A model generated the notes under the pieces. That model was not told where the DNA came from. It saw only the letters and a list, made by a program, of their open reading frames with translations, and made no database searches. Shown here one piece after another: positions 31,349 to 43,141 of a stretch of 64,000 nucleotides of DNA (position 1 is its first letter; each line of letters begins with the position of its first letter). The stretch is from the NCBI GenBank assembly GCA_025716815.1, contig JAIXMN010000026.1, positions 248,001 to 312,000 of the forward strand. The letters are read 5' to 3'. This DNA is from Dichotomocladium elegans. Lineage: Eukaryota; Mucoromycota; Mucoromycetes; Mucorales; Lichtheimiaceae. The translations under genes were made by a program, and so were the position numbers.

Positions 31349-31913
31349 CTAAGTGCGTCGTCGCCAGGCGGGCCGATGTTTGCCCTTCTCGAACGTCCGC
31401 CTTGCGAATCTAAGCACCGTATGTTGCGTGATCCCTAACTGGCTCACCACTGCATTATCATCTTCGAGTCGCTTCTGCCCATCCTGCGTCATGAGGCAAT
31501 ACGTGCGCCAAATATATTTCCTGAAAATCACCACCTATCAGCACAGTTTCTGAAGAGAAAAGGATAAGGCATACCAGCTTATTGCGTGGTTGTCGGTATT
31601 CTTCATGGCCCGCTGAATCTCTTTTTTGACATCTCGCACCGAAAAGGCTTGCTTGACTATAATGACTGAGAATGGACGGTTTGAGCAAAGTGGCCCCCGT
31701 TTTCATTTCTCGCTGAGCAAAAAACCCCCATTGTCCAACTTTCTCACGCTTACACAAGGGGTCAAAATGCCCACGATCAATCTTGATGCGATATGCGCGG
31801 CCTTGCTCAATGGCAATGAGCTTCTCAATATCTTCAAGCGTTGGATTCTTTGGTACATCGGCAAGTAGCTCATCATCAAGCAATGCTCTGAGTCGATCAT
31901 CGAGAGACGTCAT
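31349..31913 (-). CDS. SNRNP25: U11/U12 snRNP 25 kDa protein (minor spliceosome)
   Basis: Three exons (31754-31913, 31575-31656, 31349-31520) join in frame to 137 aa, close to the human protein's length of about 132. The N-terminus LRALLDDELLADVPKNPTLE followed by IEKLIAIEQGRAYRIKI matches the family start. The ubiquitin-like domain follows, with FSVRDVKKEIQRAM and the hallmark ISWKYIWRTYCLMTQDGQK, then LEDDNAVVSQLGITQ. In animals and plants the protein belongs to the U11/U12 di-snRNP that recognises U12-type introns. Its presence implies that this fungus keeps the minor spliceosome. The introns of this gene itself look U2-type (GTAAGC, GTATGC donors). Confidence 0.88.
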
Positions 31914-32816
31914 ATTTCCGCGTTTATAGAAAAGGAGGGGGGATAAGAAATAGAATAAAATAGCGCATAATGTTTTTTAACGTCTTGGCCAAAACGAAGA
32001 CCCTGGATATCGCATGCGGATACGCTTGTGAGAAGTATCACAAGCTTTCCAGACCCATTACAGCAACAAAGAAAGAGTAGGAGGAGGGGGCCAGATGGAA
32101 TTAGGGAGGGGCGAGCATAGTTGGGCACGGATAATGCTTGAACGCTAATGATGCTTTCTGCCGCTCAAGAATCCTTCTATGGAGGATGGTTGCACACTCT
32201 GAGATTCCCACGCGTCTGGGCAGAGCGCATTGATCAACAGCACAATGTTTTCTTTCTTAATGCAATCAAGAATGCTGTGTACGTCACGCAGGCATACATC
32301 CTTCAAAAGAATGATGTTCTACGTTCCTAGGAGTACGAATGGCGAACCCGGATCATGGACAGGGACGTAAGCCCCTTCCTCGGAAGCACGTCTTACTTAT
32401 TCTCCAAAGCCTTCGCGCATGGGCGGGGGGTGGATGGGTTGGAAAGGGTGGGAGAGAAGAGAGGTTCCGCGGAAAGGCATTTGGAGGGGCGGCACCATAA
32501 TGAGAGAGTATATTTAGCATGGGTAACGGCTTCACATGTCATGGCCGTGCTTTGATCGGAGGTTCCAAATGGGGGACGATGATCCCTATAGGGAAATACC
32601 GGAAGTGGCATGCGAATAAGCCCGGCCTTTCCCGGTCCCATTTGCGCTTGGGTGTGCGTGTGGTCGCGTGCGCCAAACACATCCTTTGGGAGTCTCCTTG
32701 TCAGGCTGTAGACGAGTCAAAATCAAACCCCGTTCCGACCAAGTGCAATACACTTTCACGCGCCAAAACCAACATTTCATACGAGCCCAGAAAAAATGAA
32801 GCCCGGACGAGGATCC
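31914..32816. other. Divergent promoter region, SNRNP25 and PEPCK
   Basis: No convincing ORF. The part nearest PEPCK is GC-rich and carries its TATA box. Probably holds the promoters of both genes. Confidence 0.5.
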
Positions 32817-32825
32817 TATATAAAG
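32817..32825 (+). promoter_or_regulatory. TATA box of the PEPCK gene
   Basis: TATATAAAG, 69 bp upstream of the ATG at 32894, followed by a leader with a pyrimidine-rich stretch before the start. Confidence 0.7.
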
Positions 32826-32893
32826 GGGGCAGTCGTCCTCTTCCTCTAAGCATTCACAGCTGCATTTCGCTCTCACCACCTTCTTTATACACC

Positions 32894-34709
32894 ATGGTTG
32901 CCTCTCCCAGACCCGGATCCCCCTATGGCCGTCCCGCCAGTGTCTCCTCTACTCGCTCCAAGGTGGAGGAGGAGCTCCACGAGTACGCCGGCATTGACTA
33001 CGACAAGGTAAGGATTTGGCATGGCTCGCCGAAGCAAAAATAAAAAAAACGCTGAGCGGAAGTATATCTAACACGGCTGTTCATCAGGTCACCATCAAGC
33101 GCAACGCTTCCATTCCCGTTTTGTACGAGGAGGCCCTGACCTACGAGCAAGGCACTGTGATTTCTGACAAGGGTGCCCTGTGCGCCTACTCTGGCAAGAA
33201 GACCGGCCGTTCTCCTGGTGATAAGCGCATTGTCCGCGAGGAGACGTCGAACAAGGACATCTGGTGGGGTCCTGTCAACACCCCTCTTGACGAGAAGGTC
33301 TTCTTGATCAACCGTGAACGTGCTATCGATTACTTGAACACCCGTCCCCGCCTTTACGTTTTCGACGGCTACGCTGGCTGGGATCCAAAGTACCGCATCA
33401 AGGTCCGCGTTGTTGCTTCGCGTGCCTACCACATTCTCTTCATGCGTAACATGTTGATCCGCCCCACTGAGGAGGAGCTCGAGAACTTTGGCACTCCCGA
33501 CTTCACCATCTTCAATGCTGGCGAATTCCCTGCTAACCGCTACACCACCGGCATGACTTCCACCACCTCTGTCTCGGTCAACTTCAAGCGTGCCGAGATG
33601 GTCATCCTCGGAACCGAATACGCTGGTGAGATGAAGAAGGGCGTAAGTAAAAACATAAAAAAAAAGAAGGCAAAGAACTACGAGTCTGACGATGGCCATG
33701 GTCAATATATATATAGATCTTCACTGTGATGCACTACTTGATGCCCAAGGCTGGTGTGCTCTCGCTCCACTCGTCCGCCAACGAGGGTCCTGACGGCGAT
33801 GTGTCGTTGTTCTTTGGCCTCTCGGGCACTGGCAAGACCACTCTGTCGTGCGATCCCAAGCGTCTGTTGATCGGTGATGACGAGCACTGCTGGTCCGATT
33901 CGGGTGTGTTCAACATTGAGGGCGGATGCTACGCCAAGTGCATTGACCTCTCTGGTGAGAAGGAGCCTGATATCTACAATGCTATCCGGTTCGGTGCTGT
34001 GCTGGAAAACGTTGTGCTCGATGAGGAGTCCCGGGCCGTCGACTACTCGGACGATTATTTGACTGAGAACACCCGCGCCTCGTACCCCATCTACCACATT
34101 CCTAATGCTAAGATCCCTTGCATGGGCGGCCACCCCAAGAATATTATCCTCCTTACCTGCGATGCCTTTGGTGTCCTTCCTCCTGTCGCCAAGCTGACAG
34201 CTGAGCAGGCCATGTACCACTTCATCTCCGGCTACACTACCAAGGTGCCCGGCACCGAAGATGGTATCCTCGAGCCCCAGGCGACGTTCTCTGCATGCTT
34301 CGGTGCTCCCTTCTTGGTGCTCCATCCCCAGCGCTACGCTTCGATGCTTGCCGACAAGATGTCCAAGCACAAGGCCGACGCATGGCTCATCAACACGGGC
34401 TGGATCGGTGGTAAGGCTGGCGTTGCCAACCGCTGCCCTCTCAAGTACACTCGCGCCATTCTCGACGCCATCCACAGCGGCGAGCTCGCCAAGGCGAAGT
34501 ACACCAACTACCCTGTCTTCAACCTCAAGGTCCCCACCAAGGTCACTGGTGTGCCTGACGAGATCCTCGACCCCCGCAAACTCTGGATCGGCAAGCCTGC
34601 TGATTTCACTGCTTCGCTTAACAAGGTCGCTGGCATGTTCATTAACAACTTCAAGACGTACCAAGATGAGGCCGCCCCTGAGACCGTGGCTGCTGGTCCC
34701 AAGCTGTAA
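32894..34709 (+). CDS. PCK1: Phosphoenolpyruvate carboxykinase (ATP)
   Basis: Three exons (32894-33007, 33088-33642, 33717-34709) give 553 aa, the normal length for the ATP-dependent enzyme. It decarboxylates and phosphorylates oxaloacetate to phosphoenolpyruvate, the committed step of gluconeogenesis in the cytosol. Visible signatures are [13 protein letters not shown] near the N-terminus, the kinase-1a P-loop [11 protein letters not shown], the kinase-2 segment LIGDDEHCW, and the adenine-binding region downstream. No targeting sequence is present. Codon use is strongly biased to C-ending codons, as in highly expressed genes, which also opens 235- and 360-aa shadow frames on the other strand. 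Confidence 0.97.
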
Positions 34710-35985
34710 ATAACTTCTTAAATCCTCGACTTTTTTGCGTCCCGCCCCTTCCCCTTCCAAAACCTTTTTGCATCCACCACCCAAGTCTTTTTTTTTTTTT
34801 CAAAAAAAAAAACACCGCATCCTTTTTCATCTTTTCCCACCCCGAGTTAAAAAGAGAGCAACATCCTGACCCATGACCACGCCACCCCAGGAAACCCACT
34901 TGAACCTTAAAAAATACCATTTTCCTGCTGTTCAGAAAGAAAAAAATATGGAACATTTCATTTTTTTTTGTGTTAAATACAATAAAACATCCCATTATTC
35001 TATACAACAATTCCACTGGAAGCATCCTCACTCTTCCCTACATTTATGCAAAAGGACAGAAACGTACAAGGAGCACGCTTCTCTTTGCGTGCATTGGCAT
35101 GGTCGGGGTGGGGGTGCTCGCTCTGTCAGCAGTAGTCCCAATATCTCTTCTATCAAGAGAGGTGATAACAAACTGTCCCCATCAGATATGTAGGCGTAGT
35201 GAATGCCTAAACAATGAAATCACCTGAGGCGTAGGGCATTTGATTGATATTGTTCCGTGGGGCTCGTGTCCATAGCAAAACTTTGGGTTCACTAACCAAA
35301 AAGGGTGTTTTTTTTTCCTCCTCCTCCTCCTCCTCCTTTCATCTCAACGATCGATTTTGGATAATTGTTTTTTTTCATTCTTTCCCTTCCTTTACCATGC
35401 AGCCTATTATGCAATGTGATCTTTCTCCCACAACCTCCCTCTCGCTCTATTCCCTTTTTAAGGCGAAATCAAAATGCATCATGAATCCATTTTTCCCGTT
35501 GATACCGAGCGTTGCATACATAGCTCATGCAGTTTGATAAAATAAAGGGAGGAGGAGGCGTAAGCCATCATCCTTTTTTTTTAATAGTTTAGTTGTTATT
35601 GGGGGGGGAGAGGACGGGCGGGAGAAAAATGTGATGAAGGTGAATGAATAAGAACAACTATAGGTTGGATGGGTTAAACTTTAATAGCCATGTTCAGGAA
35701 ACAAAGTATGTGTGTGTGAATGGTTGAGGCGACATGGACGAGCTCTTGCGACATGTGTACGCTGGAATGGCTTTATTGTTTGTTTGTAAGATAGCAAAAG
35801 TCGAGGATGGCAATGGGATGACAATGGTATGGACGGCGTGCAACGTAGTAATAATAGTAGTGAGGGGGTTGTTTAGAAAAAGGGCAACAGACTACATGAA
35901 ATAGGAAAGAAAGAAAAGAAAAGAGAGGACAAGCTCCTGGCTGCTGGTATAAGGCTGTATTGTACAATGACAAAAATGGTGAGGT
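34710..35985. other. PEPCK and WOPR gene 3' regions
   Basis: Convergent 3' ends. T- and A-rich runs (34789-34810, 35309-35318) and (CTC)n near 35320-35337. No gene recognised. Confidence 0.5.
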
Positions 35986-36879
35986 TTAGAGGATAACGCG
36001 GAGCGCACTTAGTTGTCGTTGATCTTCAGAAAACGGTAGCTTGCTAATAGCAATGTCTTGAATGGCAAGTGGAGGATGAGGGAGTGACTGATGATGTTGT
36101 TGCTGGTGCTGCTGGTGCTGCGGGACTAGATACCCGCCCCTCGGAGATGATGAGACGACGAGGGGTAGTGGGGGCATCACGATCATTCCAAGAGTAGCTG
36201 TGTCGTTGCTGTTGGCGTTATTGACAATGCCCCTTGTCGTAGCATCATCATGCTCTTCGTCAGACGACGAGGATGAAACAGGGGATGCGCTGAGGGAGGG
36301 CGGGTACGACCTCATGGTGAGCAAGGCAGCCGAATGACCGCCGCTGGTGTCCAGCGGGTTGAGCTCCGGATAGAGGCCTTTTGGGATACTAATGTGTTTG
36401 AGGGCAGGGTCGGCCGAAGGAGTCCGTAGTCGGCCGCTCTGGACATCGGCCTTGCTATAGTATGAAATGAGATGCAATTTCTGATGTGTGGCGGTGCAAA
36501 TGGAAAAGCTTTGCTTGATCAGACCGTCGGTCTTATAGGCACAGGCAGCGCTCGTGTTGCTGTTGGATTTATAGGGCTGACGGTGCTGTTGTTGGTTGTG
36601 TTTTGTTGCTGCTGGTGAGTGGCGATGTTTCATGTCAAGTTCCCGATATGTCAGGAAGCTGCCAAGTACACGGCTTGGCGACCAAGTGCGACCGTCAGTC
36701 CAGCGTCGCATGCCGGCCTCACCCTCATCCCATGCAAAGACGGAACCGGATTTAATCTTTGTCCGTTCTTTGGTGGACAACCGACGTTGGACTCTGTTGA
36801 GCTGGCCGCGTCTGCAGGCTTCCAGAATAATGAGCGCGTCGTGAGGAGATTTGATATAGCCGATATATGTTTCCATCAA
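35986..36879 (-). CDS. WOPR-domain (Gti1/Pac2/Wor1) transcription factor
   Basis: A single-exon 297-aa protein. The N-terminus ETYIGYIKSPHDALIILEAC is the canonical WOPR start. It continues with KERTKIKSGSVFAWDE, GMRRWTDGRTWSPSRVLGSF and LTYRELD (WOPRa). After a Gln/Asn-rich linker, WOPRb follows: GLIKQSFSI, LHLISYYSKADVQSG, and LRTPSADPALKHISIPKGLY. WOPR proteins bind DNA and act as switches of morphology, conidiation or dimorphism. The C-terminal 100 aa are Ser/Pro/Gln-rich. A TATAAATA box lies on the minus strand at 36979-36986, 100 bp upstream. Confidence 0.93.
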   Translation of the reverse strand: MMETYIGYIKSPHDALIILEACRRGQLNRVQRRLSTKERTKIKSGSVFAWDEGEAGMRRWTDGRTWSPSRVLGSFLTYRELDMKHRHSPAATKHNQQQHRQPYKSNSNTSAACAYKTDGLIKQSFSICTATHQKLHLISYYSKADVQSGRLRTPSADPALKHISIPKGLYPELNPLDTSGGHSAALLTMRSYPPSLSASPVSSSSSDEEHDDATTRGIVNNANSNDTATLGMIVMPPLPLVVSSSPRGGYLVPQHQQHQQQHHQSLPHPPLAIQDIAISKLPFSEDQRQLSALRVIL

Positions 36880-36978
36880 GACGGATTAAAAAAAGAGAAG
36901 AGAAGAGAGAAAGAGAAGGAAAGGCAAGATTGGTTGATGCTGTTGACTTTTTCTTTCTGTGTGTGTGTGGGTGTGTGC

Positions 36979-36986
36979 TATTTATA
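36979..36986 (-). promoter_or_regulatory. TATA box of the WOPR gene
   Basis: The minus strand reads GATATAAATAGC, 100 bp upstream of the ATG at 36879. Confidence 0.5.
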
Positions 36987-36989
36987 TCA

Positions 36990-39900
36990 GCCCAACAGCA
37001 AATGCATACGTAGCATTCTTGGCAGCTTATATGAACTTTTTTTGGGGGGAGGGAGGAGGAGGAAAGAAAAGAGACAAAGAGGTAAGCGTGAGTGGTAAAA
37101 TGAATATGATAACTCCACTCTTTCTCTTTACTTTTAATTTAGTGACGACGAGATTGGAGTCGAGACCCCAACCTTATTGTTGACTTGATTGCAAATGCTC
37201 TAGTTTTCTTTTTTCTCATTCTCTGACTGTCCTCATTCTGTTTTCTCGCGTTTTGCATTTAAGGTTACAGTGCCGTGATAGATGAATTAATAATGCGAAT
37301 TTTTTAGATGCATGACACACTACAAGAAAGTACAGAAAGGTTTTTTTCCTTTTCGGGATGGGGAGATTGAATGGGTATGCTGAGTAGAGTGATATGCACC
37401 TGCAAATGGCGGGAAACTTGTTCTGAAAACAAGAGATAGACAAGCCCAGCATGGATGGCGACTCATCTTACCAAACAAGGAACTGGCTGGTATATGAAAA
37501 CTATTTTTGTCTGGATTGACGAATAAAAATGCCATTTGTCTGGTGACGATGGCAGTGGTGGTAACAATTGTGGTAGGGAACGGTGATGGTCGTTTGGGGG
37601 GGGGGGAAGAGGGCGGAGAGCTGCTTTGCATAGTTCGTACCCGGTCATCGTACTAAAATCAGCATGTAGAAAAAAAAAGATTTTTTTTAGGTTTTCATCC
37701 CTTCTTTATGCCCGTCCCCTAAACTCATCCTTAGTCTCTGTCCCGCTGATGGCGTAGCTCTCTTTCTTCTCCCCTTCTTTCCCCCCCCCGTGTGCCTTGC
37801 CATTGCTTCCATGGATCAAATAAAGAACCAGGTAACTTTGTTACAGAACGACAAAGAAAAATACATTACATTTACTGAGGCGGTGATTGTCAAACTCAAA
37901 GTTGCATATTTATTGCACAAATCATCCCATCTCTTCCTTTTTTCTTCTTTGCTGTAACATTGAACTTAAGCCTAAATGCTGTATCACTCAAACACACACT
38001 TTATTTTCGCTGCTTTTTCGTGCTAAACTTAAAAGTTAAAAAATGATTCTCCCCCCAAATATAACACCTCACTCACTTCGTTCTCCCCTCCTCCTCCTCC
38101 CCCCAAGTTTCTGCTGCTGTTGTTCCACGTCGGAAAGAGCCCTAAAAAAAGGCAAAACTTTAACCTTTTTTAACTTTTGCGCACTTTTGAGGAATTTAAT
38201 AGACTCACTTTCTCGTCCAGGCTCGCTCTACCTATGGCAAACTGATTGGACGGCACTGGGGATATTCCGGGTATAGATGGGATGAGCGGGTGAATGTGTG
38301 TGTGTGTGTGTGTGTGTGTGAGGGACGGTAGGAGGAACTGTTACTTTTGTTTCCTCGTGGTAGATTCAACTGACACAATAATTGACATGCTCACATCTTT
38401 TTAGAGTTACCATGTGGACTTTTTATTCATCTTGGCGATGCTGTTTTTATCTATCATTACCGTTTCAGACTCCTTCTCCTCCCCCCCCGCTTCTGATTTG
38501 GTGCGTGGTTTTTGCGGCCGCATGTCCCATCGGTCCTATATACTAGAAGGCCATTCAAGTTATGCATATGTATGCGCAAAAAAAAAGAAGGGTGAGAAAG
38601 AGAAGGGGAGGGGGGTTAGGGCGACGTCGCAAAGATGGACAAATTGCCAAAAGGACAACAACCAAACAGTAATGTCATATGTTCAACTACGTGCTGCGGC
38701 TTCTGATTTCGATGAGTTTCTGAAAACTCGTCCTCCCCCCCCCATTTTTTGCTCACTAGATAATAACAGCCGCCTTTAATTGATTTAAAGCTATTCAAAA
38801 GCACCACCGTTCCTCCTTACTTTAATAGGGCTATAGCAAAACCATATTAACGAATATTCACACGCCGCCATTGCCCAGCCGTCACCGCCACCGTTCCGTC
38901 AATTAATTCCTCATATTCATACAAAAGCTTATATTCGCATCTCCCTTTATCGTAATAAAACTTAGCTGATCATGTGTACCTATACTCTCTGTATGTGACT
39001 ATATATATGCTAATTAACAGGACTTCAGTCTACACCAGTAATCTTCACGATTTCCCGTCGTTGGATTAGACATAGTCACCACATGAATCAGCTGAGAATC
39101 AAAGGAACAGTAGTCATTTCTATGGATTCCTGTTTTCATCTGTCATAAGAGGACTGAATATATCTTTTTATCAGTCTATATACAAGCCTCATATATGCAC
39201 ACACTCTTTCTCTCTTGGGACAAAATTGTTACACACGCTCAATTCCGGGTACTTTTATTTTTCAAAAGAACGATGTGAAGAATTGCATAAAGTTTTCGTA
39301 TCAGTAGGTGAAAGATTTTATTAGACATCTGCCCTTCGTCATATCCTATGACTAGCTGCCAGGCTCAGTACGAGATGTCGCAGCTGAACAGTGGTTATGG
39401 CGAATAGATAAATGAAAAACAGATATTGTAATCTCAAGGAAGCAGAGATAAGGCCCCCGCCCCAGGTCCCCTTGCTTGCAATCCGCTCTCTTTCTTTCTT
39501 AGCCCGTTGGCTCTGATGCAGGGCGTCTCATACTATAGTACACTGAATGATGCCTGATGGTGCCGAGCTATTACTTCCAAGGGTTGTTGCCGTCGTTGGT
39601 GGCATAACCTCTGTGAAAGACTCTTTTTTGAGCCCATTTCATGCTGTCTTTCGTGTCCGTATGCAATCTAGGCTCAATTTTCCGCTAAAGTTAGCGTCAG
39701 GCATGTTCCCATCGGTGCAACCCGGTCAAGTCTTTTTCTTCATACGTATAAATCATTAAGGGGGTGTAGGTGGACACTTGCGGGTCCCGCACATCGGCTG
39801 AGCCTCCCAACCAAGGGTGGATTCGGCCCTCCAACGCATTCCAAGCTATATTTTTCATTTAAGAAGACGTGAATGGCCGTTCGTTCCTGGGTCTCTTAGA

Positions 39901-40828
39901 AACTGCCATGGTTCCGTTTTCCTATTGCAATAACCCATTGCTGTGTTGAACATAAAGGGGATTCCTAGCTGTTTTGGTGCGGCTCAAAGACATTGTCAGC
40001 CGTCCGCTTGAAAAACCCGCCCTTTCCTGGCCTTGGCCAGTCATTGCGCGCTATTTCATCTGTATGTCTTCTGTATCCCTTTTTTTCGTTTGAGGGTGAA
40101 CCATAGCAAGTGGATCAGTGTTACCGTCTACGGGATCGAACAGGTTGGAAAAGAGCACGTTTTCTCCTCATGACATGGCCACGTGCTCACAACTGCCACG
40201 ATTTCAGCACCATGATCATGTCCACATTGAAGAATTCGATTTGCTTAGCTCGACATTTGAATATACGTATAAATAATAGGAAAAAGGAACGACAGGCCAA
40301 TGTATTTTCATGGACATGGATCTCGCAAGCTCTTTGTGCGACATTTGCTTTGTCATCTTGAATCGTGCGGGGAGGTGATTGGGATTTTGAGAGGGGGGAC
40401 TGGTATCTCCATTCCAAAAGAATTCGTACATACGTCATCTCTCCGGTGTTGGCGATATCAATGCGAGAATCCTTCCGGACCTCTTTATATGCATATACCT
40501 AAACTCTATCCAATGAGACGCGCATGCGTGAGAGAGAGAAAGAGAAAGAGAGAGAGAGAAAGAAGGAGAGAGAGCGTATTTATGCTCTTCCTTTCTGGTA
40601 ACAGTTTACATGAGCTTAATGGCTTGTCTTGCCTAACTGTGTATCTCGGAATGGTTTCGCAACAACCAACCAAGCAACTTTTTGTCTGTCAGAGCACCCC
40701 GCATTTTTTCGTTGACTACAGAATCACATGGTTTTTCCACGCTAAACTGTCACACATTTCTTACTCATCTCCATTTCGCTTTTTCTTGCTTTCCCTTTCC
40801 TTACACCTTTCCCTTCTAGTGTATTGTA
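36990..40828. other. 3.8-kb gene-free stretch
   Basis: ORFs up to 121 aa have no motifs and look like translated simple sequence. (GT)n occurs at 38295-38320 and a purine (GAGA)n run at about 40530-40574. Several homopolymer G/C runs occur (37594-37605, 37782-37790). A long regulatory region or unrecognised non-coding transcripts are possible; nothing is supported. Confidence 0.45.
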
Positions 40829-42340
40829 ATGGCAATTCGTCAGGCTTTCATCGTTGCTGCAAAGAGGTAAAAAAAGAAACCGAGTTCGCCTGCAACAAAC
40901 GGCTTGAACTTATAATCCTCCCCCCTCCGACCCTTCTGCGACATAGAACGCCGATTGGTAGCTTTGGCGGAAAGCTCAAGGACTTGACTGGTAAGTAAAC
41001 TGTTGGTACATATAAGAAGAGAAAAAAAAAAGGCGTCTGATACAACTATCTATAAGCATCCGAGCTTGGTGGGTTAGCCGCAAAAGCAGCACTTGCTGAG
41101 TTGCCGTCGAAGGAGGTCCCCATTGACTCTGTGATTTTCGGCAATGTGCTGCAGACGGATATTGCTGGTGCCTACGTTGCTCGCCACATTGGTCACCGTG
41201 CCGGTCTCCCTGTGCATGTGCCTGCTCTTACGGTGAATCGCCTTTGCGGATCAGGTCTTCAGAGTGTGGTGAACGCGGCCCATGAGATTCTGCTCGGCGA
41301 GAGCGACGTTGTGCTTGCGGGTGGTGCGGAGAACATGAGCTTGTCACCCTATGTATTGTCGGGTCAGTCCCGCTGGGGCAACCGTCTCGGTGTTGATCTT
41401 TCCTTGAAGGACTCCCTCTGGTCCTGCTTGACGGATCAGTACCCGAATCCCACCCCGATGGGCATCACTGCTGAGAACTTGGCCGAGATGTACAACATCA
41501 GCAAGGCAGAGTGCGATGCTTTTGCTGTGTCGAGTCAGAACCGATACGAGAAGGGTAAGCAATCCAGACCAACACAAGGGAAAGCGTATGTGAGCAAGCA
41601 AGAAAGAAGGATCCTAAAAATGCTCTTTTTTTTTTTTTTCTTTCGCTAGCTGCTGCTGCTGGTGTCTACGAAGCCGAAATTTCGCCTGTCGAGATCAAGG
41701 GTAAGAAGGGCATGGAGATCATGAAGACCGATGAGTACCCCCGATCAGGCGTGACGATCGAATCACTTGAAAAGCTCAAGCCTGTGTTCAAGAAGGGCGG
41801 TGTCACCTCGGCTGGCAATGCCTCGGGCATCAATGACGGTGCGGCCGCGTTGATCGTGGCGAGCGAGGAGGCCATCAACAAACATGGCCTGACTCCCCTG
41901 GCGCGCATCGTAAGCTGGCAGGCGTCCGCAGTTGAGCCTACTCTCATGGGTCTCGGTCCCGTCCCGGCCATTAAGGGCGCGCTCGCTCGTGCGAACCTCA
42001 CGCTCGACCAGATGGACCTGATTGAGGTCAATGAGGCCTTCGCAGCCCAATACTTGGCCGTTGAAAAGGAGCTGGGCTTGGATCGCGAGAAAACAAACGT
42101 TAACGGCGGCGCCATTGCTGTCGGTCATCCGCTCGGCGCCTCTGGTGCTCGTATCCTGACGCATTTAACACACGCCCTTCAGCGCACCAAGGACAAGTAT
42201 GCGGTTGGTTCGGCCTGTATTGGTGGTGGCCAGGTAAGAGAACTTATATGTATGCAGTAAGTGAAAAAAGCAATGGGCTTACTGATGGAAATGATCTCCT
42301 TTTCTTCTAGGGTGTGGCTGTCATCCTCGAACGTGTTTAA
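40829..42340 (+). CDS. ERG10: Acetyl-CoA C-acetyltransferase (thiolase), cytosolic type
   Basis: Five exons (40829-40866, 40947-40990, 41057-41554, 41650-42233, 42311-42340) give 397 aa, matching the Erg10 length. It condenses two acetyl-CoA to acetoacetyl-CoA, the entry to the mevalonate/ergosterol pathway. The nucleophilic Cys lies in LTVNRLCGSGLQSV. The NEAFAAQYL motif, the catalytic His in GGAIAVGHPLGASGAR and the second Cys in GSACIGGGQG are all present; the last motif is completed by the 10-codon final exon. The N-terminus (AIRQAFIVAAKRTPIGSFGG) has no mitochondrial presequence, and the C-terminus ERV is not a peroxisomal signal, so a cytosolic location is inferred. Confidence 0.95.
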
Positions 42341-43141
42341 TATGGGATAAGGACGTATTCGTATTTAGAAATAAGCAAACAAACAAAAAAAAAAACATGT
42401 ACATTATAGTAGCGGTATACAGATCTCTTGCAAATCTAGCTCCGGCGGAGAGGGAGAGGAAGTCTCGCAGCTGTCTTAGCGATCGAAGCACAGATGTTTA
42501 TCTCCATGACATCTCCTTTTCTACAACCCATCCTGTATCGCTGCCGCGCTCAAGGAGCCGTGCGCACTCCAATTATTCAATCTTATCGAGAGGGTGTCAA
42601 GAACAGGAGAAGGCGCTTCAGCCTGCAGCACGAGCGCACAATCGATATGTGTTGATCACAAACGCTAATCTCCAGGGCGGTTATTACGCCGGGATTTCCT
42701 TTTTCTTCTCTTCTTCTTGAAAAAATATGTCTCTCATTCCGTATATCAGAAGAAGGAGCTGTCGAGCAAAGGGGGGAAGCCGGCATGTAGAGTAGCAGTA
42801 GGAGCTGGTCGTACCCCACGAAAGGGTCAATTTGACGCGCGCCAAATAGACCAGCACGTTTTTTGGAAGCATGGTAGTTATTCTCTCACACTTGAATGAC
42901 CATTGCAAAAGTACAGAGTGCTGATCGGAGGTCAATCGATGATTAGATGCCAACAAGGCAGGCAAGCAATGAGCATCATGACATGATTCAAAGAATGTAC
43001 ACGTGTGTCCCATATGAAAACAGATCGTATTCACACCACCACCTTTCTCCAAAAAAAAAAATATAAGAAGCGATAAAGAACAGCGCGTTAAATATTTGCT
43101 TTTTTTTGAAAGGGATGGAAGGGTTTATGCAGAAAAATAAT
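42341..43141. other. Convergent 3' region, thiolase and RACK1
   Basis: No gene recognised. A-rich runs near 42385 and 43052 may belong to the 3' ends. Confidence 0.5.

Noticed and set aside
31521..31574. Possible U12-type intron inside the U11/U12-25K gene (donor GTATGCCTTATCC)
   Set aside because: It departs from the GTATCCTT consensus by an inserted base and no TTCCTTAAC-like branch site was seen; treated as U2-type.
33702..34784. 360-aa open frame on the minus strand opposite PEPCK (also 235 aa at 32998-33705)
   Set aside because: Both are shadows of the C-ending codon bias of PEPCK; no motifs, and they run through its introns and 3' end.
40300..40998. 232-aa plus-strand ORF overlapping the thiolase start
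   Set aside because: It reads through the thiolase promoter and first intron in another frame, has a GA-repeat-derived Arg/Glu run, and no domain.
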